NCBI RefSeq assembly: GCF_003963535.1
Contig: NZ_CP034539.1
Location: 2,356,001 to 2,420,000 of the forward strand
Source of the DNA: Streptomyces cyaneochromogenes
GTDB lineage: Bacteria > Actinomycetota > Actinomycetes > Streptomycetales > Streptomycetaceae
Length of the DNA: 64,000 nt
Reading direction: 5' to 3'
The notes under the pieces were generated by a model. That model searched no databases, was not told where the DNA came from, and saw only the letters and a program-made list of their open reading frames with translations. Made by a program: the position numbers and the translations under genes. This document shows, piece by piece, positions 36,108 to 49,082 of the stretch; positions within the stretch are counted from its first letter, which is position 1, and every line of letters begins with the position of its first letter.

Positions 36108-36111
<4 letters not shown>
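34576..36111 (+). CDS. cobQ: Cobyric acid synthase
   Basis: A 511-aa glutamine amidotransferase/ATP-dependent enzyme. The dethiobiotin-synthetase-like N-terminal domain has the P-loop GTTSDAGKSVV; the C-terminal class-I-like glutaminase has Cys in GICGGFQILG and a late His in GTHWHGSLE. It amidates four carboxylates (b, d, e, g) of adenosylcobyrinic acid a,c-diamide. It overlaps both neighbours by 4 bp. Confidence 0.96.
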
Positions 36112-39760
<3,649 letters not shown>

Positions 39761-39764
<4 letters not shown>

Positions 39765-41755
39765 GCACCCCCTTCCCCTTTACGGCCGTTGTCGGCCAGG
39801 ACGATCTGCGGCTCGCGCTGCTGCTGAACGCCGTGTCGCCCGCGGTGGGCGGTGTGCTGGTGCGCGGCGAGAAGGGCACCGCCAAGTCGACGGCCGTGCG
39901 CGCGCTGTCGGCGCTGATGCCCGAGGTGCCGGTGATCGCCGGATGCCGCTTCTCCTGCGACCCGGGCACCCCCGACCCGGCGTGCCCGGACGGGCCGCAC
40001 GAGACGGGTGCGGGCACCGCTCGCCCCGCCCGCATGGTCGAACTCCCCGTCGGCGCCTCCGAGGACCGCCTGGTCGGCGCGCTGGACATCGAGCGCGCGC
40101 TGGCCGAGGGCGTCAAGGCCTTCGAGCCGGGGCTGCTCGCCGACGCCCACCGCGGGATCCTGTACGTCGACGAGGTCAACCTGCTCCACGACCACCTCGT
40201 CGACCTGCTCCTGGACGCGGCGGCGATGGGCGCGTCGTACGTCGAGCGCGAGGGTGTGTCGGTCCGGCACGCGGCGCGTTTCCTGCTCGTCGGCACCATG
40301 AACCCCGAAGAGGGCGAGCTGCGGCCGCAGTTGCTCGACCGGTTCGGCCTGACCGTCGAGGTCGCGGCCTCGCGGGAGCCCGACCAGCGGGTGGAGGTCG
40401 TACGGCGGCGGCTGGCGTACGACGACGATCCGGGCGGGTTCGCCGCTCGGTGGGCGGACGAGGAGGCGGCCGTACGGGCACGGATCGTGGCGGCGCGGGA
40501 GCTGCTGCCCTCCGTGCGGCTGGGTGACGGGGCGCTGCGGCAGATCGCGGCGACCTGTGCCGCGTTCGAGGTGGACGGCATGCGGGCCGACATCGTGATG
40601 GCCCGTACGGCCACCGCGCTGGCCGCGTGGGCCGGGCGGACCGATGTGCTCGCCGAGGACGTCCGGCAGGCGGCGCTGCTCGCGCTGCCGCACCGCAGGC
40701 GCCGTAACCCCTTCGACGCGCCGGGGCTCGACGAGGACAAGCTCGACCAGACGCTGGAGGAGTTCAGCGGCGAGGGCGACGAGGATCCCGACCCGGACGG
40801 GCCCGGTGGCGGTGGCGGGCAGCCGCCGTCCGAGGGGCCGCAGGGCGAGGGGGGTTCCGGGGCCCGGCCGGAGGCCGGTGACGGTGGCGAGCCGCAGCCC
40901 TCGGGGGCCGGCGCGGGCGAGCAGTCCGCCGTACGGGCCGCCGAGCCCTTCCGCACCAAGGTGCTCAGCGTGCCCGGGCTCGGTGACGGCGCTGCCGGGC
41001 GGCGTTCTCGGGCGCGGACCGAGCACGGCCGGACGACCGGTGCGCGGCGGCCCCGGGGGACGCTGACCAAGCTGCACCTGGCGGCCACCGTGCAGGCGGC
41101 GGCGCCGCATCAGCGGGCGCGCGGACGGTCCGGGCCGGGCCTTGTGCTGCGCCGGGACGATCTGCGGCAGGCGACGCGGGAGGGGCGCGAGGGGAACCTC
41201 GTGCTGTTCGTCGTGGACGCCTCCGGGTCGATGGCGGCGCGGCAGCGGATGAGTGCGGTGAAGGGGGCCGTGCTGTCGCTGCTGCTGGACGCGTACCAGC
41301 GTCGGGACAAGGTGGGGCTGGTGACGTTCCGTGGGTCGGCCGCCGATGTCGCCCTGCCTCCGACCTCCTCCGTGGACGCGGCCGCGGCACGGCTGGAGTC
41401 GCTGCCCACCGGGGGGCGTACTCCGCTGGCGGCCGGGCTGTTGAAGGCCCATGAGGTGTTGCGGGTGGAGCGGCTGCGGGATCCGGCTCGGCGGGCGCTG
41501 GTGGTTGTGGTGACCGATGGGCGTGCCACGGGCGGGACCGAGCCGGTGGCGCTCGCGGGGCGCGCGGCTCGGCTGTTCGCGGCCGAGGGCGTCGCGTCCG
41601 TCGTGGTCGACTGCGAGTCGGGGCCCGTGCGGCTGGGGCTCGCGGGGCAGCTCGCGGGTGAGCTGGGTGGTACGGCGGTGACGTTGGACGAGTTGCGGGC
41701 CGACTCGATCGCCGGGCTGGTCAAGGACGTTCAGCAAAGCAGGAGGGCCGCGTAA
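39761..41755 (+). CDS. Fused AAA+/vWA chelatase subunit (ChlI-ChlD type)
   Basis: A 664-aa protein joining a magnesium-chelatase-type AAA+ ATPase to a von Willebrand A domain. Walker A is GEKGTAKST (residues 36-44), Walker B is [10 protein letters not shown] and the sensor segment is [20 protein letters not shown]. An acidic/Gly/Pro linker (about residues 330-380) leads to vWA with the MIDAS DASGS (486-490). It replaces the separate CobS/CobT pair that works with CobN. GTG 39761 overlaps the cobN stop. Confidence 0.92.
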
Positions 41756-42354
41756 TGCCGCAGGGGCAGCCGAGTGTCGTACCGGACGACGGACTGACGA
41801 CCCGTCAGCGGCGCAACCGTCCGCTCGTCGTCGTGCACACGGGCATCGGCAAGGGCAAGTCCACCGCCGCCTTCGGGCTCGCGCTGCGGGCCTGGAACCA
41901 GGGGTGGCCCATCGGGGTGTTCCAGTTCGTCAAGTCGGCGAAGTGGAAGGTCGGCGAGGAGAACGCGCTGCGGGTGCTGGGCGCCAGCGGTGAGGGCGGG
42001 TCCGTCGACTGGCACAAGATGGGTGAGGGCTGGTCGTGGGTGCAGCGCGATCAGCAGATGGACAACGAGGAGAAGGCCCGCGAGGGCTGGGAGCAGGTCA
42101 AGCGGGACCTGGCCGCCGAGACGTACAAGCTGTACGTCCTCGACGAGTTCGCGTACCCGATGCACTGGGGGTGGGTGGACACCGACGAGGTGATCGACGT
42201 GCTGCGCGACCGTCCCGGAACCCAGCATGTGGTGATCACGGGGCGCAACGCGCCCGAGAAGCTCGTCGACTTCGCCGACCTGGTGACCGACATGTCCAAG
42301 GTCAAGCACCCGATGGACGCCGGGCAGAAGGGGCAGAGGGGCATCGAGTGGTGA
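41755..42354 (+). CDS. cobO: Cob(I)yrinic acid a,c-diamide adenosyltransferase
   Basis: A 199-aa CobA/CobO/BtuR-family protein with the P-loop variant HTGIGKGKSTAAFG, the VFQFVKSAKWKVGEE segment and LYVLDEFAYPMHWGWVD. It attaches the 5'-deoxyadenosyl group to cobalt. The start overlaps the chelatase gene stop (TAATG). Confidence 0.96.
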   Translation: MPQGQPSVVPDDGLTTRQRRNRPLVVVHTGIGKGKSTAAFGLALRAWNQGWPIGVFQFVKSAKWKVGEENALRVLGASGEGGSVDWHKMGEGWSWVQRDQQMDNEEKAREGWEQVKRDLAAETYKLYVLDEFAYPMHWGWVDTDEVIDVLRDRPGTQHVVITGRNAPEKLVDFADLVTDMSKVKHPMDAGQKGQRGIEW

Positions 42355-43835
42355 CTTCTTCCGTCCCTCGGCTGGTCATTGCCGCGCCCTCCTCGGGCAG
42401 CGGCAAGACCACCGTTGCCACGGGGCTGATGGCCGCGTTCGCCGCGCGGGGGCTTGCCGTGTCCCCGCACAAGGTCGGGCCGGACTACATCGACCCCGGG
42501 TATCACGCGCTCGCGAGCGGGCGGGTGGGGCGGAACCTCGACGCGTATCTGTGCGGGCCGGAATTGATCGGGCCGTTGTTCCTGCACGGGGCGGGCGGGT
42601 GTGACATCGCCGTCGTCGAGGGGGTCATGGGGCTGTACGACGGGGCCGCGGGGGAAGGTGAACTGGCGTCCACGGCTCATGTGGCGAAGGTGCTGCGGGC
42701 GCCGGTGGTGCTGGTGGTGGACGCGTCGTCGCAGTCGCGGTCCGTCGCGGCGCTGGTGCACGGGTTCGCGTCGTGGGATCCGCAGGTGCGGGTCGGGGGC
42801 GTGATCCTGAACAAGGTCGCGTCGGATCGGCACGAGGAGTTGTTGCGGGAGGCGCTGGACTCGGCGGGGGTGCCGGTGCTGGGGGTGTTGCGGCGGGTTG
42901 TTCAGGTGGACACGCCGTCGCGGCATCTGGGCTTGGTGCCGGTCGCCGAGCGGCGGGCGGAGGCGGTGGAGGCGGTTGCGGCCATGGCCGCGCAGGTCTC
43001 CGACGGGTGCGATCTGGAGGCGTTGCTGGGGCTGGCGCGGAGTGCGGGTGCGTTGGAGTGTGCGGCTTGGGGTGCGGCTGAGGCCTTGGCTTCCTCGCCC
43101 GCGCCGCCCCTTCCCGTCCCGTCCCCGGGGGTTGCCGCCCCCGGACCCCCGCTTCGGCCCGAAGGGCCTCGTCCTCAAACTCCCCCAGAGGGGGGACCCC
43201 CAGACGGGCTGGATTGTGCCGACCTGGGCTCAGGAGTGAGAGTCGCCATCGCCGGCGGCCCCGCCTTCACCTTCTCCTACGCCGAGCACGCCGAGCTTCT
43301 CACCGCCGCCGGTGCCGAAGTCGTCCCCTTCGATCCCCTGCGCGACGAGCAACTCCCCGAGGGGACGCGCGGCTTGGTCATCGGCGGCGGGTTCCCGGAG
43401 GTATACGCCGCTGAGCTGTCCGCCAACGAGCCCCTGCGCAAGGCCGTCGCCGCCCTCGCCGAGAGTGGCTCTCCCGTCGCCGCCGAGTGTGCCGGGCTGC
43501 TCTACCTCTGCCGGGAGCTGGACGGGCGGCCCATGTGCGGGGTGCTGGACGCCGGCGCCCGGATGTCCGAGCGGCTCACCCTCGGGTATCGGGACGCGGT
43601 CGCCGTCAGCGACAGTCCGCTGGCCGTCGCGGGGACGCGCATGCGGGGGCACGAGTTTCATCGGACCGTCGTCGAGCCCGGCTCGGGGGCGGCGCCCGCC
43701 TGGGGTGTGCGCAGCCCCGTGCGGCGGGTCGAAGGTTTCGTACAGCAGGGCGTGCACGCGAGTTATCTGCACACGCACTGGGCCGCAGAGCCCGGTGTCG
43801 CCCGTCGGTTCGTGGAGAGGTGCCGGACGTCATGA
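42351..43835 (+). CDS. cobB: Cobyrinic/hydrogenobyrinic acid a,c-diamide synthase
   Basis: A 494-aa CobB/CbiA protein. The N-terminal ATP domain has PSSGSGKTTVATGLM and HKVGPDYIDPGYHALASG; the C-terminal glutaminase domain starts at VRVAIAGGPAFTFSYAEHAE, with the Cys in AAECAGLLYL and FHRT/SYLHTHW at the end. It amidates the a and c carboxylates. Residues ~248-288, between the domains, are Pro-rich and encoded by a copy of a dispersed intergenic repeat, read in frame. GTG 42351 overlaps the cobO stop. Confidence 0.95.
   Translation: MTSSVPRLVIAAPSSGSGKTTVATGLMAAFAARGLAVSPHKVGPDYIDPGYHALASGRVGRNLDAYLCGPELIGPLFLHGAGGCDIAVVEGVMGLYDGAAGEGELASTAHVAKVLRAPVVLVVDASSQSRSVAALVHGFASWDPQVRVGGVILNKVASDRHEELLREALDSAGVPVLGVLRRVVQVDTPSRHLGLVPVAERRAEAVEAVAAMAAQVSDGCDLEALLGLARSAGALECAAWGAAEALASSPAPPLPVPSPGVAAPGPPLRPEGPRPQTPPEGGPPDGLDCADLGSGVRVAIAGGPAFTFSYAEHAELLTAAGAEVVPFDPLRDEQLPEGTRGLVIGGGFPEVYAAELSANEPLRKAVAALAESGSPVAAECAGLLYLCRELDGRPMCGVLDAGARMSERLTLGYRDAVAVSDSPLAVAGTRMRGHEFHRTVVEPGSGAAPAWGVRSPVRRVEGFVQQGVHASYLHTHWAAEPGVARRFVERCRTS
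43094..43212. repeat. Dispersed repeat, copy B, inside cobB
   Basis: It aligns along its whole length with copies A and C (CTCGCCCGCGCCGCCCC start, CTTCGGCCC...GGGCCTCGTCCTCAAAC, ACGGGCTGG end). It differs at CCCTGAACGGG of copy A, which here reads CCCGAAGGG. The 2-nt loss removes a TGA that would otherwise fall in the cobB frame. It encodes a Pro/Gly-rich interdomain linker. Confidence 0.85.
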
Positions 43836-44584
43836 GCAGCAGCAGGTTGGTCGGAGTCGGGGTCGGTCCCGGGGATCCGGAGCTGGTGACCGTCAAGGGC
43901 GTCAACGCTCTGCGGGCCGCCGATGTCGTCGTCGTACCCGTGATGGCTGCGTCTGATGGAAAAGACGGGGGTGAGCGTGGGCGCGCCGAGGCGACCGTGC
44001 TGCACTACGTGCCCGAGGAGAAGGTCGTCCGGGTCGTGTTCGCCCTCAATGAGCGCACCGACCGGGCGCGGCGCGAGGCCGCCTGGGACGCGGCGGGCGA
44101 GCGGGTGGCCGCGTTGTTGCGCGGGCATGGCACCGTCGCCTTCGCGACCATCGGCGACCCCAACGTGTACTCCACGTTCACCTATCTCGCCCAGACCATC
44201 GGCGAGCTGGTGCCCGGCACCGTCGTCGAGACCGTCCCCGGTATCACCGCCATGCAGGACCTCGCCGCCCGGTCGGGCGCCGTGCTCACCGAGGGGACCG
44301 AACCGCTCACGCTCGTGCCCGTCACCGCGGGGACGACCGTGCTCAAGGAGGCCCTCGCCGGGCCCGGGACCGTCGTCGCCTACAAGTTCGGGCGGCAGGC
44401 GGCCGAGGTCGCCGAGGCCCTGCGGGAGACCGGGCGGCTCCAGGACGCGGTGTGGGGGTCGGCGCTGGGGCTGACGGAGGAGTCGATCCGGCCGGCCGCC
44501 GAGCTCGACGGCACCCCCCTCCCCTACCTCTCGACGCTCATCGCACCCGCGCGGCGCGAGGGCGGCCGGGGCGGCAAGCTCTGA
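43832..44584 (+). CDS. cobI: Precorrin-2 C(20)-methyltransferase
   Basis: A 250-aa SAM-dependent tetrapyrrole methyltransferase: VGVGVGPGDPELVTVKGVNA at the start, ATIGDPNVYSTFTYLAQTI (GDP motif) and ETVPGITAMQDLAARSG. CobI/CbiL methylates C20 to give precorrin-3A. Its ATG overlaps the cobB stop. The gap after it holds a short direct repeat before the next gene. Confidence 0.94.
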   Translation: MSSSRLVGVGVGPGDPELVTVKGVNALRAADVVVVPVMAASDGKDGGERGRAEATVLHYVPEEKVVRVVFALNERTDRARREAAWDAAGERVAALLRGHGTVAFATIGDPNVYSTFTYLAQTIGELVPGTVVETVPGITAMQDLAARSGAVLTEGTEPLTLVPVTAGTTVLKEALAGPGTVVAYKFGRQAAEVAEALRETGRLQDAVWGSALGLTEESIRPAAELDGTPLPYLSTLIAPARREGGRGGKL

Positions 44585-44588
44585 CGCG

Positions 44589-44661
44589 CCCGTCGACAGC
44601 CTGGCCCCCAACTCCACCCCCGATCCCCGTCGACAGCCTGGCCCCCGACCCCACCCCCAAC
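44589..44661. repeat. Two ~37-bp direct repeats between cobI and cobM
   Basis: CCCGTCGACAGCCTGGCCCC begins at 44589 and recurs at 44626 (period 37), each followed by a CCACCCCC tract. It is the only sizeable gap (124 bp) in the cob operon. A ribosome site AGGAGGA precedes cobM. Confidence 0.7.
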
Positions 44662-44708
44662 CCTCGCCGCCCCCCTGTGGCCGACCCCTTGTAGGAGGAC
44701 CGATTCCC

Positions 44709-45527
44709 ATGGCCGATGCCCTCACCGGCAAGGTGACCTTCGTCGGTGCCGGCCCCGGTGCCGCCGATCTGCTGACGTTCCGTGCCGCCCGTGCCATCGC
44801 CGAGGCCGACGTCGTGATCTGGGCGGCCAGCCTGGTCCAGGCGGAGGTCCTCGAGCACGCGCGCGAGGACGCCGAGATCCTCGACTCGGCGACCATGTCC
44901 CTGGAGGACGTCGTCGCCGTGTACGAGCGGGCCCGGGAGGAGGGCCTCAGGGTCGCCCGCATCCACTCCGGCGACCCCGCTCTTTGGGGCGGTACGCAGG
45001 AGCAGCTCGACCGGTGTGCCGGGATCGGCATCGAGACGGAGGTCGTGCCCGGGGTCTCCGCCTTCTCCGCGGTCGCCGCGCTCGCCCGGCGGGAGCTGAC
45101 CATCCCCGAGGTCGCCCAGTCGGTCGTCCTCACGCGGCTCGGGGGCGGCAAGACGCCGATGCCGCCCGGGGAGGAGGTCCGGGAGTTCGCCAAGCACGGC
45201 ACCACGATGGCGATCTTCCTGTCGGCCGCCCGCAGCGGGCAGCTCGTACGGGAGCTGCTGGAGGGCGGGTATCCGACGTCCACTCCGGTCGTCGTCGCCT
45301 ACCAGGCGACCTGGCCCGAGGAGCTCGTCGTGCGGTGCACCGTCGGCACGCTGGAGGAGACCGTCAAGGAGCACAAGCTCTGGAAGCACACCCTGTTCCT
45401 GGTCGGCCCGGCCCTCGACGCGCACGGCACGCGCTCGCACCTCTACCACCCCGGTCACTTCCACGGGTACCGCAAGGCCGACCCGGAGGCCCGCAGGGCC
45501 CTGCGTGAGCGGGGGGCCAGTACGTGA
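44709..45527 (+). CDS. cobM: Precorrin-4 C(11)-methyltransferase
   Basis: A 272-aa tetrapyrrole methyltransferase with VTFVGAGPGAADLLTFRAAR, RIHSGDPALWGGTQEQL and EVVPGVSAFSAVAALARREL. CobM/CbiF methylates C11 to give precorrin-5. AGGAGGA lies about 10 nt before ATG 44709. Its stop overlaps the cobL start (GTGA). Confidence 0.95.
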   Translation: MADALTGKVTFVGAGPGAADLLTFRAARAIAEADVVIWAASLVQAEVLEHAREDAEILDSATMSLEDVVAVYERAREEGLRVARIHSGDPALWGGTQEQLDRCAGIGIETEVVPGVSAFSAVAALARRELTIPEVAQSVVLTRLGGGKTPMPPGEEVREFAKHGTTMAIFLSAARSGQLVRELLEGGYPTSTPVVVAYQATWPEELVVRCTVGTLEETVKEHKLWKHTLFLVGPALDAHGTRSHLYHPGHFHGYRKADPEARRALRERGAST

Positions 45528-46762
45528 TCACCGTCGTCGGTACGGGGACGGGGGCGCCGCCGCCCGAGGACGTCCTCGCCGATGCCGAGCTGGTGGTCGG
45601 CGGGCGGCGGCATCTGGAGGCCGTACGGCTGCCCGACGGGGTGGAGCGGGTCGTGCTCGGGGCGCTCGCGCCCGCCCTCGACACCATCGAGGAGTACGTC
45701 GCCAAGGAGCGGCCGGTTGTGGTGCTGGCCTCCGGTGACCCCGGGTTCTTCGGGATCGTGCGGGTGCTCGCCGAGCGGTTCGGGTCCGAGCGGCTCGATG
45801 TGCGGCCGGGGGTGTCGTCCGTCGCCACCGCCTTCGCGCGGCTCGGGCTGACCTGGGACGACGCCGTGGTCGTCAGCGCGCACGGGCGGGATCCGCGGAC
45901 GGCTGTGCATGTGTGCCGGGCGCATCCCAAGGTGGCGGTGCTGACCGGGCCGGGAGCCGGGCCCGCCGAGCTGGGTGCGGCGCTGCGGCACACCGGGCGT
46001 GTCCTGGTCGTCGCCTCCGCGCTGGGCGATCCGGAGCACGAGCGCGTGGAGCGGGTGATGCCCGCCGAGGCGGCGGCCCGTGACTGGGGCACGGCGGTGA
46101 GCGTCGTGCTGTGCCTGGACCCCGAGCGGGCGCTGGGCGCGGTGCGCGCGGTGGCCGGTCCGGCGCCGGGGCCCGCAGGATGGGCCCTGGACGAGGCCGA
46201 GTTCGCGCACCGCGACTCGATGATCACCAAGTTCGAGGTACGGGCCCTTGCCCTGGCCCGGCTGGGGCCACGCCTGGGCGACCTGGTGTGGGACGTCGGC
46301 GCGGGGTCCGGCTCCGTGGCCGTGGAGTGCGCCCGGCTCGGGGCGGCGGCCGTCGCCGTGGAGAAGGCTCCGGACGGGGTGGAGCGGATCCGCGCCAACG
46401 CCGCCGCGCACGGCGTGGACGTGCACGTGGTGCACGGCTCGGCGCCGGACGCGCTCTCGGAGCTCGCCGACGACCCCGACGCCGTGTTCGTCGGCGGCGG
46501 CGGGCATGAACTGCCCGCCGTCATCACCGCCTGCGCGCGGCGCGCCCGGCGCACGGTGGTCGTCGCGATGGCCGCGCTCGACCGGGTGCCGGCCGCGCGC
46601 GAGGCCCTGACCGGCGCCGGGTTCTCCTGCGACGGGGTGCTGTTGCAGTCGTCCCGGCTCGCGCCGCTGCCCGGGGACGTGACCCGGCTGGCGGCGACCA
46701 ATCCCGTTTTTCTGCTGTGGGGCGTGCGGCCTCAAGCCTGTTCTGAAGGAGTTGCCCAGTGA
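45524..46762 (+). CDS. cobL: Precorrin-6Y C(5,15)-methyltransferase (decarboxylating)
   Basis: A 412-aa fusion of CbiE-like (about 1-200, with ASGDPGFFGIVRVLAERF and RPGVSSVATAFARLG) and CbiT-like (about 205-412, with the SAM motif VWDVGAGSGSVAVECARLG) domains. CobL methylates C5 and C15 and removes the C12 acetate carboxyl. GTG 45524 overlaps the cobM stop and its end overlaps the cbiG-cobJ start. Confidence 0.95.
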   Translation: MITVVGTGTGAPPPEDVLADAELVVGGRRHLEAVRLPDGVERVVLGALAPALDTIEEYVAKERPVVVLASGDPGFFGIVRVLAERFGSERLDVRPGVSSVATAFARLGLTWDDAVVVSAHGRDPRTAVHVCRAHPKVAVLTGPGAGPAELGAALRHTGRVLVVASALGDPEHERVERVMPAEAAARDWGTAVSVVLCLDPERALGAVRAVAGPAPGPAGWALDEAEFAHRDSMITKFEVRALALARLGPRLGDLVWDVGAGSGSVAVECARLGAAAVAVEKAPDGVERIRANAAAHGVDVHVVHGSAPDALSELADDPDAVFVGGGGHELPAVITACARRARRTVVVAMAALDRVPAAREALTGAGFSCDGVLLQSSRLAPLPGDVTRLAATNPVFLLWGVRPQACSEGVAQ

Positions 46763-48459
46763 TCGGCCTCATTTCCGCCACCGCGGCGGGGGCTGCGGCG
46801 CGGGACCGGCTGGCCGCGGCGTGGCCGGACCGCACGCGCGTGTACGAGGGTCCCGTGAAGGACGCCGTACGGCGGGCGTTCGCCGAGTGCGAGCAGTTGG
46901 TGTGCTTCCTGGCGACGGGGGCGGTCGTACGGCTGATCGCCCCGCTGCTGGGCGACAAGGCGGCCGACCCGGGTGTGGTGTGCGTCGACGAGGGCGGGCG
47001 GTTCGCCGTGTCGCTGGTCGGCGGGCACGGCGGCGGGGCCAATGAACTCGCCCGGGAGGTCGGGGAGTTGCTGGCCGCCGAGCCCGTGGTGACCACGGCG
47101 ACGGACGCCGTGGGGGTGCCCGGTCTGGACACGCTCGGGCTGCCGGTGGAGGGCGATGTCGCCGGGGTCTCGCGGGCCCTGCTCGACGGGGAGCCGGTCG
47201 CGCTGAAGACCGAGGTGTCCTGGCCACTGCCGCCGTTGCGGGCCGGCGCCGAGGGGTCGTACGCGATCCGGCTGACGGACCGCCTCGTCGAGCCCGCCGA
47301 GCGCGAGGTCGTCCTGCGTCCGCCGACCCTCGTCGTCGGCGTCGGCGCCTCCAAGGGCGCCCCCGTCGACGAGGTGCTCGGACTGGTCGAGAGCGCGCTG
47401 CGCGACGCCGGCCTCTGCGCCCGGTCCGTCGCCGCACTCGCCACCGTCGACGCCAAGGCCGACGAACCCGGCATCGTCGAGGCCGCCCGGCGGCTCGGCG
47501 TGCCCCTGGTCACCCACTCCGCCGAGGAGCTGGCGGCCGTCGAGGTCCCCAACCCCTCCGACGCCCCCCTCGCGGCCGTCGGCACCCCCTCCGTCGCCGA
47601 GGCCGCCGCCCTGGTCGGCGGCGGCGAACTCCTCGTACCCAAGCGGAAGTCAGAGCGTGCCGACGGGCAGGCGGCGATGGCGACCTGCGCCGTCGTACGG
47701 CGTCCGGGGCGCGGGCGGCTCGCGGTGGTCGGGCTCGGGCCGGGCGCCCGGGACCTGCTGACGCCTCGCGCGAAGGCCGAACTGCGGCGTGCCTCCGTGC
47801 TCGTCGGCCTCGACCAGTACGTCGACCAGATCCGCGATCTGCTGCGGCCCGGCACCCTGATCCTGGAGTCCGGGCTCGGCGCCGAGGAGGAGCGGGCGCG
47901 CACGGCCGTGGCTCAGGCCCGCAAGGGGCAGGCCGTCGCGCTGATCGGCAGCGGGGACGCGGGCGTGTACGCCATGGCCTCCCCCGCGCTCGCGGAGGCG
48001 TCCGACGACATCGACGTGATCGGCGTGCCGGGTGTGACCGCCGCCCTCGCCGCCGCCGCGATCCTGGGCGCCCCGCTCGGCCATGACCATGTGTCCATCA
48101 GCCTCTCCGACCTGCACACACCCTGGGAGGTCATCGAGCGGCGGGTGCGGGCGGCGGCCGAGGCGGACATCGTGGTCACCTTCTACAACCCCCGTTCCCG
48201 GGGCCGCGACTGGCAGCTGCCCAAGGCCCTCGCGATCCTCGCCGAGCACCGCGCGGCGACGACGCCGGTCGGTGTCGTGCGGAACGCGTCACGGCCGGAC
48301 GAGTCCAGTCGGCTCACGACACTGGGCGCCCTGGACCCGGCGACGGTCGACATGATGACGGTCGTGACCGTCGGCAACACGGCGACCCGGGACATCGCGG
48401 GGCGCATGGTGACGCCGCGCGGCTACCGCTGGCAGGCATCGCGGGAGGGGGCGGAGTGA
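46759..48459 (+). CDS. cobJ: CbiG-CobJ fusion: precorrin-3B C(17)-methyltransferase
   Basis: A 566-aa fusion. The N-terminal ~310 residues are CbiG-like (ATGAVVRLIAPLLGDKAADP, GGHGGGANELAREVGELL and the CbiG C-domain VVGVGASKGAPVDEVLGLVE); the rest is CobJ/CbiH (VVGLGPGARDLLTPRAKAEL, ALIGSGDAGVYAMASPALAE, VTFYNPRSRGRDWQLPKA). It methylates C17 and contracts the ring. CbiG belongs to the anaerobic pathway, yet the chelatase is of the aerobic type, a mix common in actinobacteria. GAAGGAG lies upstream of GTG 46759. Confidence 0.94.
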   Translation: MIGLISATAAGAAARDRLAAAWPDRTRVYEGPVKDAVRRAFAECEQLVCFLATGAVVRLIAPLLGDKAADPGVVCVDEGGRFAVSLVGGHGGGANELAREVGELLAAEPVVTTATDAVGVPGLDTLGLPVEGDVAGVSRALLDGEPVALKTEVSWPLPPLRAGAEGSYAIRLTDRLVEPAEREVVLRPPTLVVGVGASKGAPVDEVLGLVESALRDAGLCARSVAALATVDAKADEPGIVEAARRLGVPLVTHSAEELAAVEVPNPSDAPLAAVGTPSVAEAAALVGGGELLVPKRKSERADGQAAMATCAVVRRPGRGRLAVVGLGPGARDLLTPRAKAELRRASVLVGLDQYVDQIRDLLRPGTLILESGLGAEEERARTAVAQARKGQAVALIGSGDAGVYAMASPALAEASDDIDVIGVPGVTAALAAAAILGAPLGHDHVSISLSDLHTPWEVIERRVRAAAEADIVVTFYNPRSRGRDWQLPKALAILAEHRAATTPVGVVRNASRPDESSRLTTLGALDPATVDMMTVVTVGNTATRDIAGRMVTPRGYRWQASREGAE

Positions 48460-49082
48460 ACCGCGTCGTTCATCCGATCGAGGTGGAGTCCTACCGGCGG
48501 CTGCGCGCCCGCCTGGACACCTCGCACTTCCCGCCGCTGACCCGGGCGGTCGTGGAGCGGGTCATCCACTCTGCCGCCGATCTGGAGTACGCGGACGATC
48601 TCGTCATGGACGAGGGCGAGTTGGAGAAGGCGTACGCGGCCCTGCACGCGGGGGCGCCGGTCGTCGTGGACGTGGAGATGGTCGCCGCCGGCATCACCCG
48701 GCGCGAGACCGTCTGCCGTCTGAGGGACGCCGTGGCCGGCCCCGGCCTGACCCGTTCGGCGCACGCGATCCGGCTCGCCTACGAGCAGGTCGGCCCCGGT
48801 GCCCTCTGGGTGATCGGCAACGCGCCGACCGCGCTGGAGGAGCTGCTGACCCTGGACGCCGCCCCCGCGCTCGTCATCGGCCTGCCCGTAGGCTTCGTCG
48901 GCGCGGTCGAGTCCAAGGCAGCGTTGCGCGAGAGCGGGTTGCCCGCCGTGAGCAACGTGTCCGAGAAGGGCGGTTCGGCGGTCGCCTCCGCCGCGCTCAA
49001 CGCCCTGCTGTACCACCCCGTCGCACCAGCCGTTTCCCACTCCGCTTCGTCATCCGATTCGCATTCCGAGGAGAAATCGTGA
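48456..49082 (+). CDS. cobH: Precorrin-8X methylmutase
   Basis: A 208-aa CobH/CbiC protein: HPIEVESYRRLRARLDTSHF, VVDVEMVAAGITRR, WVIGNAPTALEELL and GLPVGFVGAVESKAAL are the family's conserved blocks. It moves the C11 methyl to C12, forming hydrogenobyrinic acid. A Ser/His-rich tail follows. Overlaps of 4 bp on both sides. Confidence 0.96.
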   Translation: MNRVVHPIEVESYRRLRARLDTSHFPPLTRAVVERVIHSAADLEYADDLVMDEGELEKAYAALHAGAPVVVDVEMVAAGITRRETVCRLRDAVAGPGLTRSAHAIRLAYEQVGPGALWVIGNAPTALEELLTLDAAPALVIGLPVGFVGAVESKAALRESGLPAVSNVSEKGGSAVASAALNALLYHPVAPAVSHSASSSDSHSEEKS

